From an uncultured Bacilli bacterium (GTDB lineage: Bacteria > Bacillota_I > Bacilli_A > ML615J-28 > CAG-313), in NCBI GenBank assembly GCA_904502205.1, contig CAJGDR010000042.1:1-8052 (forward strand): a stretch of 8,052 nucleotides of DNA. Reading direction: 5' to 3'. Positions within the stretch are counted from its first letter, which is position 1, and every line of letters begins with the position of its first letter. Shown here piece by piece: positions 6,529 to 8,052 of the stretch. The notes under the pieces are model-generated. The model was not told the origin of the DNA and did no database searches. It saw nothing but the letters and a program-made list of their open reading frames with translations. The position numbers and the translations under genes are program-made.

Positions 6529-6556
6529 TTGATTTTTAAAAAATAAGGAGTATAAT
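6529..6556 (+). promoter_or_regulatory. SigA-type promoter of the ClC gene
   Basis: The -35 box TTGATT (6529-6534) is followed by a 16-nt spacer and a consensus TATAAT (6551-6556). The start would be near 6563, leaving a leader of about 20 nt. The -10 box is embedded in a perfect 11-bp palindrome, AGTATAATACT (6549-6559). Confidence 0.65.
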
Positions 6557-6572
6557 ACTATACGAATAAAAA

Positions 6573-6578
6573 AAGGTG
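6573..6578 (+). promoter_or_regulatory. RBS of the ClC gene
   Basis: AAGGTG lies 5 nt before the ATG at 6584, which begins an uninterrupted frame to the right edge. This supports the start choice. Confidence 0.75.
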
Positions 6579-6583
6579 CAATT

Positions 6584-8052
6584 ATGACAAATATAAACAA
6601 AAAAGGATATATAAAACATTTTTTATTAGCAGGTTTATTTAGTATTATATGTGGTTCAATAACAGGACTTGTCATATTTGGTTTTAAATATATAGCCAAA
6701 GAAATAGAACATTTATCTAAACGCATTTATCAAATGTCAAAAGAGTCTGTTATATATATTATATTAGTTTTCTTAGCTTTAATTTTAATCGCAATTATAA
6801 TGTATTTAATTCATAAAAAAGTTCCAGAATGTAAGGGCGGCGGTATCCCAAGAAGTGAAGGGGTTTTAAGAGGAGTTATAAAATTCAGATCTTTCTTAAC
6901 ATTAATAGGAACATTTTTTGGAAGTATGATAAGTTATTTAGCAGGGGCACCTGTTGGAACTGAAGGACCATCTGTACTTATTGGAACTTCTGTTGGTGAT
7001 TTATGTAATAAGACTACTAAACAAAATAAAGCATTAGGTAGATATATTGAAACAGGTGGAGCAGCAGCTGGTTTTGCTATCGCAACCGGAGCTCCATTAT
7101 CTGGTATATTGTTTGCTTTAGAAGAAATACATAAAAGATTTACACCAATGTTAGTTGCAACAGTTTCACTATCTGTTTTATCTGCAACTTTTGTAAACTT
7201 ATCATTATGTAACTGGTTTAATATTAGTACAAGCTTATTTCACTTCAATATTGTAAAAACATTTGTTTTTAGTGATTTAATTTATTTAGCTATTTTAGCA
7301 ATCTTAATAGCTTTAATGGTGGGATTATATGATAAATCAATTGGTGTAATATTTGAATTACTAGGCAAGTATTTAAAGAAAGTTCCATCACTTATTAAGC
7401 TATTACTACTATTTGTATTGACTGGTATTTTAGGATATATATTTGTAGATGGAATATATAGTGGCCATGATGTTATAGAAACAATTGTTAACATTAATTA
7501 CATTAAGACTTCAATATTTAGTTTAATATTACTTTTATTAATAAGATTTTTAATGATGCACTTAGTAATGGAAAGTAGTGTTACTGGTGGTATATTTATA
7601 CCAACGATGGCGATAGCTGCAATTATTGGAGCACTGTTTGGTAGATTATTAATTACCATAGGAATGAGCGAAGCGTTATATCCAATTGTTGTTGTATTAA
7701 CAATGTGTGCATTTATCGGTGGATCACTTAGAGCTCCTTTTACAGCAATTGTTTTATTCATTGAATTAACTGGATCATTCTCAACAATATTCTATATTTT
7801 AGTTGTGGTATTTATTGTTAATTTCATTGTAGAAATATTTGATCAACCATCATTTTATGACCGAGTACTAGAAAAAATGGAACACACAGAACATCGTAAT
7901 ACAAAACCAACAATTGGTTATTTTACTGCAACTGTCTCAGTAGATTCATTTGTTGTTGGAAAACAAGTAAGAGATGTTATGTGGCCAAATTCTTTAGTAA
8001 TATTAAATATTAAAACTGAGAATATTGATACATTAGATAACGATGGTGAAAG
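6584..8052 (+). CDS. ClC-family chloride/proton antiporter with TrkA-C-like domain (3' partial)
   Basis: 489 codons are visible and the frame is still open at the window edge. A multi-pass membrane protein with the three ClC selectivity loops: KGGGIPRSEG (84-93, in place of GSGIP), GTEGPS (125-130, in place of GREGP) and GGIFIPT (335-341, the GxFxP loop). E127 matches the gating glutamate E148 of E. coli ClC-ec1. E181 in ALEEIHKRF matches the internal proton glutamate E203. Y425 in QPSFYD is the likely counterpart of Y445. Having both glutamates argues for H+/Cl- exchange rather than a passive channel. SLRAPFTAIVLFIELTG (381-397) is the typical late helix. From about residue 442 a soluble part begins; VGKQVRDVMWPNSLVILNI resembles the start of a TrkA-C (RCK-C) regulatory domain, truncated here. 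It has its own promoter after a terminator, so it is probably transcribed separately. Likely roles are acid or ion homeostasis. Confidence 0.92.
   Translation, partial: MTNINKKGYIKHFLLAGLFSIICGSITGLVIFGFKYIAKEIEHLSKRIYQMSKESVIYIILVFLALILIAIIMYLIHKKVPECKGGGIPRSEGVLRGVIKFRSFLTLIGTFFGSMISYLAGAPVGTEGPSVLIGTSVGDLCNKTTKQNKALGRYIETGGAAAGFAIATGAPLSGILFALEEIHKRFTPMLVATVSLSVLSATFVNLSLCNWFNISTSLFHFNIVKTFVFSDLIYLAILAILIALMVGLYDKSIGVIFELLGKYLKKVPSLIKLLLLFVLTGILGYIFVDGIYSGHDVIETIVNINYIKTSIFSLILLLLIRFLMMHLVMESSVTGGIFIPTMAIAAIIGALFGRLLITIGMSEALYPIVVVLTMCAFIGGSLRAPFTAIVLFIELTGSFSTIFYILVVVFIVNFIVEIFDQPSFYDRVLEKMEHTEHRNTKPTIGYFTATVSVDSFVVGKQVRDVMWPNSLVILNIKTENIDTLDNDGE

Noticed and set aside
6511..7761. Three minus-strand frames of 70-87 codons opposite the ClC gene
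   Set aside because: The plus-strand ClC frame is unmistakable; these are antisense shadows without start signals.

Overview
The window is strongly AT-rich and all four visible genes are on the + strand. Tryptophan is written TGG, no reading frame contains TGA, and all three visible stops are TAA. Shine-Dalgarno sites, SigA-type promoters, a CcpA/LacI-type operator-like site and two lipoprotein signal peptides point to a low-GC Bacillota, plausibly a gut-associated member of the Bacilli/Erysipelotrichia. That placement is inference from style and domain content; no phylogenetic marker gene is present.

Layout. (1) Bases 1-1880: the 3' part of a large repeat protein whose frame runs off the left edge. 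It is built from 258-residue units, each pairing a Cys/His zinc-ribbon-like module with a beta-rich domain. (2) 1893-2621: a lipoprotein only 12 nt downstream, so probably in the same transcript. Its body looks like a single copy of the beta-rich domain of gene 1. A strong intrinsic terminator at 2655-2679 ends this unit. (3) 2764-6408: a self-contained transcription unit with its own extended -10 promoter, an overlapping cre-like site, a strong RBS and a terminator at 6431-6480. It encodes a 1214-aa lipoprotein: lipobox, InlB-type beta-grasp repeats (two of them interrupted by large inserts), two CxxCG modules, two Ig-like (Big_2) domains, and a C-terminal zinc amidase of the T7-lysozyme/CwlA class that cuts peptidoglycan. 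(4) 6584 to the right edge: a ClC-family chloride/proton antiporter with the start of a TrkA-C-like cytosolic domain, cut by the window end.

The first three genes read as a cell-surface locus: two related proteins of unknown function, then an anchored peptidoglycan amidase held away from the membrane on a long stalk. The ClC gene has its own promoter and looks functionally separate. There are no RNA genes, mobile elements or CRISPR arrays, and no gene-free stretch over 300 bases.

Most notable are the InlB repeats split by inserts of about 130-180 residues, which may be an undescribed surface module; the pairing of a tandem-repeat protein with a single-domain lipoprotein relative; and the amidase with an extra segment of about 80 residues in its catalytic domain. 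The longest open frame of gene 3 starts inside the upstream terminator; the real start is 33 codons later.
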